From positions 129,001-193,000 of the forward strand of contig NZ_CP039646.1 of NCBI RefSeq assembly GCF_004923315.1: DNA of 64,000 nt, given 5' to 3'. The translations under genes and the position numbers were made by a program. A model generated the notes under the pieces. It ran no database searches. It was not told the origin of the DNA and saw only the letters and a program-made list of their open reading frames with translations. The DNA comes from Azospirillum sp. TSA2s (GTDB taxonomy: Bacteria; Pseudomonadota; Alphaproteobacteria; Azospirillales; Azospirillaceae). Shown piece after piece: positions 50,995 through 59,790 of this stretch (positions are counted from its first letter, which is position 1; every line of letters starts with the position of its first letter).

Positions 50995-51951
50995 ATGTCT
51001 GGGATTTCGCGGCCGGTGCATGGTGGCGCCGCGGTGGCGGCTGTCGCGGTGGTGGTGTCGGCTCTGACCATGGGAACGCCCGCTCCGGCAAGGGCGGAGG
51101 CATCGGTCGCCGACATCCAGTGGGCGCAGACCATCCTGAAGGAAAAGGGCTTCAACATCGGCGGCCGGGCCAAGGGCCAGATGACGCCGGAAACCCGCTC
51201 CGCCCTCAGCGCCTATCAGAAGTCGGTCGGCCTGCCCGCCACCGGCAACCTCGACCAGGCCACCATCGCCAAGATGATGGGCGAGCGCGAGAAGAAGGCC
51301 TCGCCGACCATGGGCAGCCTGTCCAAGAGCCAGGTCGGCCAGACCCGCCACGAGAAGGAGGTGACTCCGCGCGCCGCCCCGACCGGCCGGGTCGAGTCGG
51401 GCAACGAGAGCGTCGGCGGCATGGCCCAGTTCGGCGGCGCCCCGGTGTCGTCCTCGTCGTCCTCTTCCTCTTCGGCCAGCCACAGCGCGCCCACCACCGC
51501 CCCGGCGGCGCGCCCGTCGGCGAGCGCCCCGGCGTCCGCTGCGGCGCCTTCCGTCCCGACGCCCCAGAGCGCGTCGCGCCCGTCGGCCAGCGCATCGGCC
51601 AGCGCGTCCGAGGGGCCGGTCCCGCAAGCCGCGCCGCGCGGGGCGGTGTCGGCGACCACGCCCGACGGCAAGCCCGCCCCGCTGGAGGAGCCGGTTGCGG
51701 TCGGCGCGGCCCCCTCGGTCTGGCAGTCCAACGCCGCGCGCGCCGGTGTCGCCGGGCTGATCGCCGCGACGCTGGGCGGGATCGGCTTCGCATGGTGGCG
51801 CAGCGGCCGGGGCGTCGACCCGCTCAGCCGCACACCGGCCGGCGACGACCGCCCGCGCGACACCCGCGTCGAGCCGAGCTTCGGCAGCCCGCGCCGCCGG
51901 GAGGAGTTGACGCCCGGCCCGCGGCTGACGGCGGAGGCCCGGCGGCGCTGA
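50995..51951 (+). CDS. Periplasmic peptidoglycan-binding-domain protein with Ser-rich linker
   Basis: The 318-residue product has a signal peptide (VAAVAVVVSALTMGTPAPARAEA), then a peptidoglycan-binding domain type 1 (about residues 38-95, IQWAQTILKEKGFNIGGRAKGQMTPETRSALSAYQKSVGLPATGNLDQATI), a long Ser/Ala/Pro linker (about 155-235) and one predicted membrane helix (AARAGVAGLIAATLGGIGFAWW). The C terminus is basic. It could be a cell-wall or membrane tether; no catalytic domain is visible. Confidence 0.8.
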   Translation: MSGISRPVHGGAAVAAVAVVVSALTMGTPAPARAEASVADIQWAQTILKEKGFNIGGRAKGQMTPETRSALSAYQKSVGLPATGNLDQATIAKMMGEREKKASPTMGSLSKSQVGQTRHEKEVTPRAAPTGRVESGNESVGGMAQFGGAPVSSSSSSSSSASHSAPTTAPAARPSASAPASAAAPSVPTPQSASRPSASASASASEGPVPQAAPRGAVSATTPDGKPAPLEEPVAVGAAPSVWQSNAARAGVAGLIAATLGGIGFAWWRSGRGVDPLSRTPAGDDRPRDTRVEPSFGSPRRREELTPGPRLTAEARRR

Positions 51952-51963
51952 GCGCCACGCCCC

Positions 51964-52194
51964 TCACATCATCATCGGACAACCGCCCCCGCCGCAGCCG
52001 CCCGCAGCGCAGGCGGGGGCGGGCGCCGGCTGCGGCTTGCCGACTCGCGGGGCCATGATGGCCTTGGCGACCTCGGTGCCGCCGCAGGACGGGCAGGGAA
52101 TGCCGGCTGCCTTCTTGGTGTCATAATCGGCCATGTTGTCGAACCACTGGTCGAAATCATGGCCACAGGCGCAGTGCAGGGCGTAGACGATCAT
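51964..52194 (-). CDS. DUF1178-type zinc-ribbon protein
   Basis: The 76-residue product starts MIVYALHCACGHDFDQWFDN and has CPSCGG before KAIMAPRVG: the two CxxC pairs and the terminal MAP motif are those of DUF1178 (FmdB-like) proteins. The C-terminal tail is Cys/Gly-rich (CAAGGCGGGGCPMMM), which may bind metal. The role of DUF1178 is not established. It is convergent with the peptidoglycan-binding gene after 12 bases. Confidence 0.82.
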   Translation of the reverse strand: MIVYALHCACGHDFDQWFDNMADYDTKKAAGIPCPSCGGTEVAKAIMAPRVGKPQPAPAPACAAGGCGGGGCPMMM

Positions 52195-52276
52195 TGTGAA
52201 GCCTCGGAAAGCGGAAACCCGGCCGTTTTTTAGCCAAGCCTCCGGCGCCCCGCCAGGATCTGCATCAATCGGACCA

Positions 52277-52999
52277 TCACCGTGACTCGGTCACCCCCAC
52301 CCGCGCGCACATCGACAGCAGCGGACAGTCGGAGCAGCGCGGCCGTTCGCCGGTGCAGATCCATTTGCCGAAGGGCACCAGCCGTTCGTTGATCTCCACC
52401 CAATAGCGCTTCGGCAGCACCGCCAGCAGCGCCGCCATCGTCTTCTCCGGCGTGCGTGCCGACACATAGCCCCAGCGGTTGGTGACGCGGTGGACATGAA
52501 TGTCGACCGCCAGCGCCGGAATGTCGAAACCGACCGCCAGCGTCAGCGCCGCGATCTTCGGACCCACCCCACGGAAGCGCATCAGCCCGTCCGGCGTGTC
52601 GGGCACTTCGCCGCCATGCTCCGCGACGATGCGGCGTGACAGCTCGTGGATGTCCCGGGCCTTCGGCTCGGGGAAGGTGGCGCCGTACAGCAGCTCGCCC
52701 AGCCGTTCTTCCGGCAGGGCGGCCATGGCGGCGGGAGTGGCGGCCACCGCGAACAGCCGCTCGGAAACCACCAGCGTCGTCTCGTCCCGCGTCCGGGCGG
52801 AGATCAGGCTGGCGACCAACTGCTCGAAGGGGGAGGCATGGCCGCGGTCGCGCAGCTCGAACATCGCCGCCTTGGGATAGGGGGCGACGGCGATCCGCAG
52901 GCGGCGGAACGCCTCGTCAATGTCGAAGGTCTGGGACGCCGCGGACTGCAAACTCACGGGAGCCGTCTCCGGGAACGGGCTGAACGGACCGGGCGTCAC
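52277..52999 (-). CDS. Endonuclease III-like DNA glycosylase/AP lyase
   Basis: The enzyme removes oxidised pyrimidines from DNA. The 240-residue product has the helix-hairpin-helix RFRGVGPKIAALTLA with the catalytic Lys, the catalytic Asp in AVDIHVHRVTNRWG, and the iron-sulfur cluster C-x6-C-x2-C-x5-C (CTGERPRCSDCPLLSMC). The apparent start is a GTG at 52999; the N-terminal 30 residues are poorly conserved and the true start may be slightly later. It is a second-type Nth homologue and may complement a main nth elsewhere. Confidence 0.9.
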   Translation of the reverse strand: MTPGPFSPFPETAPVSLQSAASQTFDIDEAFRRLRIAVAPYPKAAMFELRDRGHASPFEQLVASLISARTRDETTLVVSERLFAVAATPAAMAALPEERLGELLYGATFPEPKARDIHELSRRIVAEHGGEVPDTPDGLMRFRGVGPKIAALTLAVGFDIPALAVDIHVHRVTNRWGYVSARTPEKTMAALLAVLPKRYWVEINERLVPFGKWICTGERPRCSDCPLLSMCARVGVTESR

Positions 53000-53044
53000 G
53001 CAGGACCCCCATCCGACAACTCGCGACTCCCGGCGATGTTCCGG

Positions 53045-53821
53045 TCAGAGCGCCTTGATCTGCATCTTGATCGGCCCGTCCGCCCGGCCATGGACGAACT
53101 GGTCGACATAGGCGTTGCCCGAATTGTCGATGTCGCGGGCGTGGCCGGTCCAGATGATGCGGCCCTGATAGATCATGGCGACGCGGTCGGCGATCTTGCG
53201 GGCCGACGCCATGTCGTGGGTGATGGTGACGGCGGTGGCGCCGAGATCCTTCACGCACTGCACGATCAGCTCGTTGATGACGTCGGCCATGATCGGGTCG
53301 AGGCCGGTCGTCGGCTCGTCGAAGAAGATGATTTCCGGCTCGTCGGCGATGGCGCGGGCAAGGCCGACGCGCTTCTGCATGCCGCCCGACAGCTCCGCCG
53401 GCGACAGCTCCGCCACGTCGGGGGTGAGGCCGACCGCGCCCAGCTTGGCGATGGCGATCTCCTTGGCCTGGGCACGCGGCATATGCTCGCCCTGGATCAG
53501 GCCGAAGGCGACGTTTTCCCAGACCGGCAGGCTGTCGAACAGGGCGGCGCCCTGGAACAGCATGCCGAACTTGTGCAGCATCTTCTCCCGCTCGCGCGAG
53601 CGCAGCCGGGTCGTCTCAACGCCATCGACCTGGATCGAGCCGGAATCCGGCGTCAGCAGGCCGAGAATGCTCTTCAGCATCACCGACTTGCCGGTGCCCG
53701 ACCCGCCGATGACGACCAGCGACTCGCCCTTCGCCACCTCCAGATCGATGCCGTTCAGCACCTTCTTCGGGCCGAAATGCTTGTAGACGTTCTTGAGCGC
53801 GATCTTGGGAACAATGGTCAT
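53045..53821 (-). CDS. mlaF: MlaF-like phospholipid-transport ATPase
   Basis: This ABC ATPase drives lipid movement between membranes (Mla/MCE pathway). The 258-residue product has Walker A GGSGTGKS, Q-loop LFQGAALFDSLPVWENVAF, signature LSGGMQKRVGLARA, Walker B IIFFDEPTTGLDP and switch His THDMASARKIADRVAM. The LFQGAALFDSL stretch is characteristic of MlaF. It follows mlaE after 10 bases; mlaD and the remaining mla genes are not in the window. Confidence 0.92.
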   Translation of the reverse strand: MTIVPKIALKNVYKHFGPKKVLNGIDLEVAKGESLVVIGGSGTGKSVMLKSILGLLTPDSGSIQVDGVETTRLRSREREKMLHKFGMLFQGAALFDSLPVWENVAFGLIQGEHMPRAQAKEIAIAKLGAVGLTPDVAELSPAELSGGMQKRVGLARAIADEPEIIFFDEPTTGLDPIMADVINELIVQCVKDLGATAVTITHDMASARKIADRVAMIYQGRIIWTGHARDIDNSGNAYVDQFVHGRADGPIKMQIKAL

Positions 53822-53831
53822 GAACTGGCGC

Positions 53832-54608
53832 TCACTTGGTCGAGAAGAAGAGGCCGGTGATGAGATAGTTCCACACCAGGATCATGATCGACGCCGACAC
53901 CACCGCGTTGGTGGTCGCAGCGCCGACGCCCTGTGCGCCGCCCTTGGAGTGGTAGCCGTGGTAGCAGCCCATCAGCGCGATCAGGAAGCCGAAGATCGCC
54001 GCCTTCACCAGACCGGAGATCACGTCCAGCGGTTCCAGGAATTCCCAGGTGCGGTTGATGTAGCTGGCGGCGTTGAAGTCCAGCCGGTAGACGCCGACCA
54101 GGAAGCCGCCGAACACGCCGATGATGTCGGCGACCACCACCAGCAGCGGCACCATGGTCAGGCCGGCGATCAGCCGCGGCGCCACCAGATACTTGTGCGG
54201 GTTGGTCGACAGGGTCGACAGGGCGTCGATCTGCTCGGTCACCCGCATGGTGCCGATCTCCGCCGCCATGGCGGCGCCGATGCGGCCCGCGACCATCAGG
54301 CCGGCCAGCACCGGACCCAGCTCCCGCGTGATCGACAGCACCACCACGGTGGCGATGGCCCCCTCCGCCTGGAAGCGGGAGAAGCCGCTATAGCTCTGCA
54401 GGGCCAGCACCATGCCGGTGAACAGCGCCGTCAGCCCGACCACCGGCAGCGAGTAATAGCCGATGTCGATCATCTGCCGCAGGATCTGCCGTGGATAGAG
54501 CGGCGGACGCACGCAGTGCGACAGGGCGGATCCGGTGAACAGGGCAAGGCGTCCGGTCGCTTCCAGGAAGATCAGGAAGGCCCGGCCGGTAGCGGCGAGG
54601 AAACCCAT
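53832..54608 (-). CDS. mlaE: MlaE-like permease
   Basis: This is the membrane partner of MlaF. The 258-residue product has five to six membrane helices and the MlaE signature RELGPVLAGLMVAGRIGAAMAAEIGTM, with EQIDAL directly after. The N-terminal half, with FTGMVLALQSYSGFSRFQAEG, is a usual MlaE part. It is the first gene of the mlaE-mlaF pair. A substrate of phospholipids or other lipids is expected from the family. Confidence 0.92.
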   Translation of the reverse strand: MGFLAATGRAFLIFLEATGRLALFTGSALSHCVRPPLYPRQILRQMIDIGYYSLPVVGLTALFTGMVLALQSYSGFSRFQAEGAIATVVVLSITRELGPVLAGLMVAGRIGAAMAAEIGTMRVTEQIDALSTLSTNPHKYLVAPRLIAGLTMVPLLVVVADIIGVFGGFLVGVYRLDFNAASYINRTWEFLEPLDVISGLVKAAIFGFLIALMGCYHGYHSKGGAQGVGAATTNAVVSASIMILVWNYLITGLFFSTK

Positions 54609-54704
54609 CAGTCGGCCCGCATCCTTGGTTAGAGACTCGTTTGGGCGATGCGGTCATAGCACCGATGAGCGCCTAGGTCATCCTTGGACTTTGCAGGGGA
54701 GGGG

Positions 54705-54775
54705 CGAGTTGGTTGTCGCGGTGATCTCGCCCTCTCTCCCCCGGGGAGAGGGGAATTGGGTCACCCACTCACATA
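54705..54775. repeat. G/C-rich palindromic intergenic repeat
   Basis: CCCTCTCTCCCCCGGGGAGAGGG forms a hairpin; similar CCCTCTCCC/GGGAGAGGG blocks occur at 44543-44680 and 63165-63275. It lies between mlaE and alr. Confidence 0.5.
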
Positions 54776-55888
54776 AACCCGGTGATAGCGCCGGCCGAGC
54801 GAGGTCAGGATTTCGTAGCCGATGGTCCCGCCCTCCGCCGCCACGGTGTCGACCGGGCGGTTGGGGCCGATCAGTTCGACCAGCCGGCCGGCATGGGCCA
54901 CCGACTCCGGCAGGCCGGTGACGTCGATGGTGATGAGGTCCATCGAGATGCGGCCGACGATGGGGGCGGCGACGCCGTCGACGAAGATGTGCCCCTTGCC
55001 GCCGAGCGAGCGCATGTAGCCGTCGGCATAGCCGACGCCGATGGTGGCGATCCGCGCCGGGCCGGTCACCTTGTGGGCGGCGCCATAGCCGACCGTCATC
55101 GGGGCATCGCAGTTGCGCACCTGCAAAAGCCTGGCGTCCAGCCGCACGGTGCCCCGCATCGGATTCGGCAGATGCGGCGTCGGGTTGACGCCATAGAGCG
55201 CGCAGCCCGGCCGGGCGAGGTCGAAATGGTGGACCTTGCCGTGGAAGATGCCGGACGAGTTGGCGAAGCTGGCCTTCGCCTTCGGCAGCCGGGCCAACGC
55301 CGCGCGGAAGCGGCCGAGCTGCTCCCCGGTCATCGGGCTGTCGAATTCGTCGGCGCAGGCGAGGTGCGTCATCCAATAGCGGACGTCGATCCCCTCAAGC
55401 CGCTCCGGATGGCCGGCAAGCTCGTCCAGCTCGTCGGGGCCGAGGCCCAGCCGGTTCATGCCGGTGTCAATGTGGATCACCGCCGGCAGAACCTCCCCGC
55501 GCGACGCGGCGAAGGCCCGCCACGCCGCGATTTCGCCCAGGTGGTTCAGCACCGGCAGGATGCGGTTGGCGATGAACTCCCCCTCGCACCCCGTCGGCAG
55601 CCCGCCCAGCGAGAAGACCTGAGCCTCCGGCGCCACCGGTTCCAGCGCGCGGCGGACGGCCAGCGCCTCCTCGAACTGGGCGACGACGAAGGTCCGGCAG
55701 CCGGCGGCGGCCAGCGCCGGCACGACGCGCGCCACCCCCAGCCCATAGGCGTCGGCCTTGACCACGGCGGAACACTCCGCCGGCGCCACGCGGTCGCGCA
55801 GCTGGGTCCAGTTGGCGACGACGGCGCCGAGATCCACGGTCAGGATGGCGCCGGCGCGCGGGTTCAGGTCGCTCGTCACTCTGGTCAC
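54761..55888 (-). CDS. alr: Alanine racemase
   Basis: The enzyme makes D-alanine for peptidoglycan. The 375-residue product has the PLP-binding lysine in SAVVKADAYGLG (K44), the catalytic-region GYGAAHKVTGP, and RISMDLITIDVTGLP near the C terminus, all typical of biosynthetic Alr. The start is a GTG overlapping the dnaB stop (GTGA), so dnaB and alr form an operon. Confidence 0.95.
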   Translation of the reverse strand: MTRVTSDLNPRAGAILTVDLGAVVANWTQLRDRVAPAECSAVVKADAYGLGVARVVPALAAAGCRTFVVAQFEEALAVRRALEPVAPEAQVFSLGGLPTGCEGEFIANRILPVLNHLGEIAAWRAFAASRGEVLPAVIHIDTGMNRLGLGPDELDELAGHPERLEGIDVRYWMTHLACADEFDSPMTGEQLGRFRAALARLPKAKASFANSSGIFHGKVHHFDLARPGCALYGVNPTPHLPNPMRGTVRLDARLLQVRNCDAPMTVGYGAAHKVTGPARIATIGVGYADGYMRSLGGKGHIFVDGVAAPIVGRISMDLITIDVTGLPESVAHAGRLVELIGPNRPVDTVAAEGGTIGYEILTSLGRRYHRVYVSG

Positions 55889-57390
55889 TCGTCGGTCTGG
55901 TGGTGCTGGTCGAGATCGCCGAACTTGGTGAACTGGCCGTCGAAGTAGAGACGGACGGTGCCGATCGGACCGTGACGCTGCTTGGCGATGATCACCTCGG
56001 CGGTGTTGTGCACCTCGCCCAGGCGCTGCTGCCAGCGCTGATAGCGGTCGTTGAACTTGTCGTCGCTCTCGTCGGGCCGGCGCGAAGGCTCGGCACGCTC
56101 AAGATAATACTGTTCGCGGAAGACGAACATCACGACGTCGGCGTCCTGCTCGATCGAGCCCGACTCGCGAAGGTCGGCCAGCTGCGGACGCTTGTCCTCG
56201 CGAAGCTCCACCGCGCGGCTCAGCTGCGACAGCGCTACCACCGGCACGTCCAGCTCCTTGGCGATGGCCTTCAGGCCGCGGGTGATCTCCGAGATTTCCT
56301 GCACCCGGTTCTCCGACCCGCGCGACGACGACCCGCGCAGCAGCTGGAGATAGTCGACCACCACCATGCTGAGGCCGGAGGTCCGCTTCAGCCGGCGGCA
56401 GCGCGTGCGCACCGCGGCGACCGACAGGGCCGGCGTGTCGTCGACATAGAAGGGGCAGCGGGCGAGGTCCTGGCTGGCTTGGACGAACTTGGGGAAATCG
56501 GTGTCGCGGATCTCGCCGCGGCGGATCTTGTCGCCGGGCACCTGCACCTCGTCGGCGAGGATACGGGTGGCGAGCTGTTCCGCCGACATTTCCAGCGAGA
56601 AGAAACCGACGACGCCGCCTTCCTGCCCGCTGGAGCGCATGTGCGCCTTGGCGGCGTTGAAGGCGATGTTGGTGGCCAGCGCCGTCTTGCCCATCGACGG
56701 ACGCCCGGCGAGGATGATCAGGTCCGACGGGTGCAGGCCGCCCAGCTTGCGGTCGATGTCGATCAGCCCGGTGGTGACGCCGGTGACGTGGCTGGAGCGG
56801 CGGAAGGCCGCCTCCGCCGTCGTGATGGCGTGCTTCACCGACTCGCCGAACGCTACGAAGCCGCCCTGCACGTCGCCGGTCGAGGCAAGGTCGAACAGCT
56901 GCTTTTCCGCCTCGCCGATCTGGTCGAGCGCGGTGATGTCGAGGTCGTGGCGGTACGCCTCGTTCACCATGTCGGTGCCGACCTCGATCAGCTGCCGGCG
57001 GATGAACAGGTCGTGGATGGTCTTGCCGTAATCGCCGGCGTTGACCACGGTGACGACGTTGGCCGCCAGTTCCGCCAGATAGGCGCTGCCGCCTTCGACC
57101 GCCAGTTCGGGATCGTTGTCGAACAGGGCCTTCAGGGTGACCGGGTTCGCGATCTGGCCGCGGTCGACCATCTTGGTGATGGCGGCAAAGATGCGCTGGT
57201 GGGCCGGGTCGTAGAAATGCTCCGGCCGCAGGAACTCGCCGACCTTCTCATAGGCCTTGTTGTTGACCAGGATCGCGCCCAGCAGCGCCTGCTCCGCCTC
57301 CTCGTTGTTGGGGGGCGTGCGGTATTCCGCCGTTGGCTTGACCGCGGCAGAGGGGCGGGGATCGAACAGCGATGAGGTCTGGTTGCTCAT
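55885..57390 (-). CDS. dnaB: Replicative DNA helicase DnaB
   Basis: DnaB unwinds DNA at the replication fork. The 501-residue product has the N-terminal interaction domain (PNNEEAEQALLGAILVNN) and the RecA-like core with Walker A GRPSMGKTA, SLEMSAEQLATR, Walker B VVVDYLQLL and ALSQLSRAVELREDKRPQLADLRESGSIEQDAD. The ATG at 57390 fits the family start (MSNQTSSLF). It is the first gene of dnaB-alr; DnaA-box-like sites lie about 80 bases upstream. Confidence 0.96.
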   Translation of the reverse strand: MSNQTSSLFDPRPSAAVKPTAEYRTPPNNEEAEQALLGAILVNNKAYEKVGEFLRPEHFYDPAHQRIFAAITKMVDRGQIANPVTLKALFDNDPELAVEGGSAYLAELAANVVTVVNAGDYGKTIHDLFIRRQLIEVGTDMVNEAYRHDLDITALDQIGEAEKQLFDLASTGDVQGGFVAFGESVKHAITTAEAAFRRSSHVTGVTTGLIDIDRKLGGLHPSDLIILAGRPSMGKTALATNIAFNAAKAHMRSSGQEGGVVGFFSLEMSAEQLATRILADEVQVPGDKIRRGEIRDTDFPKFVQASQDLARCPFYVDDTPALSVAAVRTRCRRLKRTSGLSMVVVDYLQLLRGSSSRGSENRVQEISEITRGLKAIAKELDVPVVALSQLSRAVELREDKRPQLADLRESGSIEQDADVVMFVFREQYYLERAEPSRRPDESDDKFNDRYQRWQQRLGEVHNTAEVIIAKQRHGPIGTVRLYFDGQFTKFGDLDQHHQTDE

Positions 57391-57468
57391 GGAGGACACA
57401 ATATCAGAAACAGAACGCGAACGCTCGGTGAAGGGCGGGGAACCCTCCACAAAAGCTGTGCACAGAAG

Positions 57469-57498
57469 TTATCCACAGGTTGGGAAGTCTGGGGATAA
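57469..57498. promoter_or_regulatory. DnaA-box-like sites upstream of dnaB
   Basis: TTATCCACA (57469-57477, plus strand) is a perfect DnaA box. TGGGGATAA (57490-57498) reads TTATCCCCA on the minus strand, one mismatch from the box. They are 12 bases apart in the gap between dnaB and the LOG gene. Confidence 0.65.
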
Positions 57499-57521
57499 CC
57501 GACGGAAGGGCCGATAGGGCC

Positions 57522-58106
57522 TCAGAGCTTCCGGGGCTGGACCGGCTGCACGGCGTCCGGCATCCCCTCCAGCGCCTCGAATACCCCGTCGATCTGGTCG
57601 GCGACGCGGTAGAGGGCGGAGGGGTCGATGCGGGCGAAGCCCTGGGCCACCATGTGGTCGATCAGGCCGAGCAGCGGGCGCCAGTAGCCGTCGACGTCGG
57701 CGATGACGATCGGCTTGTCGTGCAGCTGCAACTGCTTCCAGGTCAGGATCTCGAAGGCTTCGTCCAGCGTGCCCAGCCCGCCGGGCAGGATGACGAAGGC
57801 GTCCGACCGCTCCACCATCATGCGCTTGCGGGTGTGCATGCTGTCGACGACATGCAGTTCGGTCAGGCCGGTGTGCTCCACCTCCGCCGACTGGATGTGT
57901 TCCGGGATGATGCCGACCACCTCGCCGCCGGCGGCGATCGCGGCGTCGGCGGCGATCCCCATCAGCCCGACCCGGCCGCCGCCATAGACCATGCGGATGC
58001 CGCGGCGGGCCAGCCCGTCGCCCAGTGCGTGGGCGGCTTCCTTGTGAACATCGGCGACGCGGCTCGACGCACCGCAATAGACGCAGACGGACGACAGGCT
58101 CTTCAT
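57522..58106 (-). CDS. LOG family protein (TIGR00730-type)
   Basis: The 194-residue product has the LOG motifs SMHTRKRMM and PGGLGTLDE (PGGxGTxxE), which bind the phosphate and catalyse release of a base from a nucleoside monophosphate. Members act as cytokinin riboside 5'-monophosphate phosphoribohydrolase in some bacteria, or clean up damaged nucleotides. The N terminus SSVCVYCGASSR is typical. It is a single gene between dnaB and the cytochrome genes. Confidence 0.92.
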   Translation of the reverse strand: MKSLSSVCVYCGASSRVADVHKEAAHALGDGLARRGIRMVYGGGRVGLMGIAADAAIAAGGEVVGIIPEHIQSAEVEHTGLTELHVVDSMHTRKRMMVERSDAFVILPGGLGTLDEAFEILTWKQLQLHDKPIVIADVDGYWRPLLGLIDHMVAQGFARIDPSALYRVADQIDGVFEALEGMPDAVQPVQPRKL

Positions 58107-58252
58107 CGCGGGTCAACCTTTCTCGCCACCGTCACCCATCGGGGTCGGGGCCGTAAAAAATCTGGCGAATGCCATGGAATATCGGGCGAGGGCGGCGCGT
58201 CAACAGCGGCACAGGCACCGTTTAGAACCACGGCATCATCGGGAGGGACCAC

Positions 58253-58738
58253 ATGAGCAACCGGGTCGTCAATGTCCTTGCGGCGGCATCCGTCGCCGGT
58301 CTGATGTTCGCGCTGTTCGGCATGTCGGCACAGAGCGCCGGCGCCGCCGATCCGGCGGAGCAGGTGAAGGACCGGCAGCAGACCATGAAGAAGATGGGCG
58401 GCGGCATGGGCGCGGTCGCCAAGTTCGTGAAGAACGAGGGCGCCACCGCCGAGGACGCGGCCAAGGGGGCGGAAGCTGTGCTGGCGGTGTCCAAGATGGA
58501 CCCGAAGAAGATCTTCCCCGAAGGCACCGCCGTCGGCGTCGCCGACAGCGCCGCCAAGCCGGAGCTGTGGAAGAGCTGGGACGAGGCGCAGAAATACTGG
58601 AGCGCCGTCCAGCCGGCGGCCGAGAAGCTGAACGTCGCCCTGAAGAGCGGCGACCGCGCCCAGATCGCCCAGGCGCTCGGCGCCACCTCCAAGACCTGCG
58701 GGAGCTGCCACGAGGACTTCCGCGTCAAGAAGAACTGA
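58253..58738 (+). CDS. Cytochrome c'-type c-type cytochrome
   Basis: The 161-residue product has a Sec signal peptide (VVNVLAAASVAGLMFALFGMSAQSAGA) and a single C-terminal heme site, CGSCHEDFRVKK, the position and helix of cytochrome c' proteins. These are periplasmic four-helix-bundle cytochromes that bind NO and may protect against nitrosative stress. The following diheme cytochrome starts 3 bases after its stop, so they are an operon. Confidence 0.93.
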   Translation: MSNRVVNVLAAASVAGLMFALFGMSAQSAGAADPAEQVKDRQQTMKKMGGGMGAVAKFVKNEGATAEDAAKGAEAVLAVSKMDPKKIFPEGTAVGVADSAAKPELWKSWDEAQKYWSAVQPAAEKLNVALKSGDRAQIAQALGATSKTCGSCHEDFRVKKN

Positions 58739-58741
58739 CCG

Positions 58742-59635
58742 GTGCGGCGCCTCCTGACCGCCGCGTCCGTGCTGCTGCCGCTCGCCCTCGCGGGCGGCTC
58801 CGCGCGTGCCGCCGGCGAGGCTCCCGCCAACGATTCCGGCAGCGATGCCGTCCAGCGGGGCGCCTACATCTTCAACGCCGCCGGCTGCCTCGGCTGCCAC
58901 ACCGATGAAAAGGGCGGTGGTCAGCCCTTGGCCGGCGGCCGGGCGCTGGCGACGCCCTTCGGCACCTTCCACACCCCCAACATCACGCCGGACCCGGTCA
59001 ACGGCATCGGACGCTGGAGCGATGCCGACTTCATCCGCGCGCTGCGCGAGGGTGTGCGGCCGGACGGCGCCGCCCTGTTTCCGGCCTTCCCCTACGCCAG
59101 CTACACGCGGATGACCGACCGCGACCTGCTGGACCTGAAGGCCTATCTGTTCAGCCGGCCGGCGGTCGCGGCGCCCAACAAGCCGCACGACCTGACGCCG
59201 CCCTTCTCCTGGCGTTTCCTGCTGCCGGTCTGGCAGTGGATGTACCTGACCCCCGGCCCGCTGCCCGACGACCCGGCCAAGCCGCCGGCCTGGAACCGCG
59301 GGCGTTATCTGGTCGATGCGCTGGGCCATTGTGCCGAATGCCACAGCCCGCGCACCCTGCTGGGCGGGCTCGACTCCGACCGCTATCTGGCCGGCAATCC
59401 GGACGGGCCGGACGGCGACAAGGTTCCGGGCATCACCGGCGCCAAGGGCAAGGGCGGGATCGGTGCCTGGTCGGACGGCGACCTGACGCTGCTCCTGGAG
59501 ACCGGCCTGACCCCGGACGGTGACGTCGTCGGCGGCGCCATGGGCGAGGTCGTGCGCAACACCACCTCCAAGCTGACGGCTGACGACCGCGCCGCCATCG
59601 CCGCCTATCTGAAGACGGTTCCGGCGAAGGAGTGA
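58742..59635 (+). CDS. Diheme c-type cytochrome, 297 aa
   Basis: A signal peptide (RRLLTAASVLLPLALAGGSARAA) precedes two heme c sites: CLGCH (about residue 49) and CAECH (about residue 199). The order and spacing fit the diheme subunits that carry electrons from periplasmic dehydrogenases to an oxidase. It may take electrons from the PQQ enzyme or simply partner the cytochrome c' gene directly upstream. The start is GTG at 58742, 3 bases after the cytochrome c' stop. Confidence 0.92.
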   Translation: MRRLLTAASVLLPLALAGGSARAAGEAPANDSGSDAVQRGAYIFNAAGCLGCHTDEKGGGQPLAGGRALATPFGTFHTPNITPDPVNGIGRWSDADFIRALREGVRPDGAALFPAFPYASYTRMTDRDLLDLKAYLFSRPAVAAPNKPHDLTPPFSWRFLLPVWQWMYLTPGPLPDDPAKPPAWNRGRYLVDALGHCAECHSPRTLLGGLDSDRYLAGNPDGPDGDKVPGITGAKGKGGIGAWSDGDLTLLLETGLTPDGDVVGGAMGEVVRNTTSKLTADDRAAIAAYLKTVPAKE

Positions 59636-59790
59636 GTCTTCGGCGCAACAGGCGCCGGATTGCCCTGGACTCATGATCCTATGGGGCAATCGAGCCCGTT
59701 TGGCGGATGGTTCCGCTCCAACGTCGCGATTCTTTTGTGACCTATCCTTCTGCTATAGTCAGTCATCCTGCCATTGTGGCGGGCCGCCGG

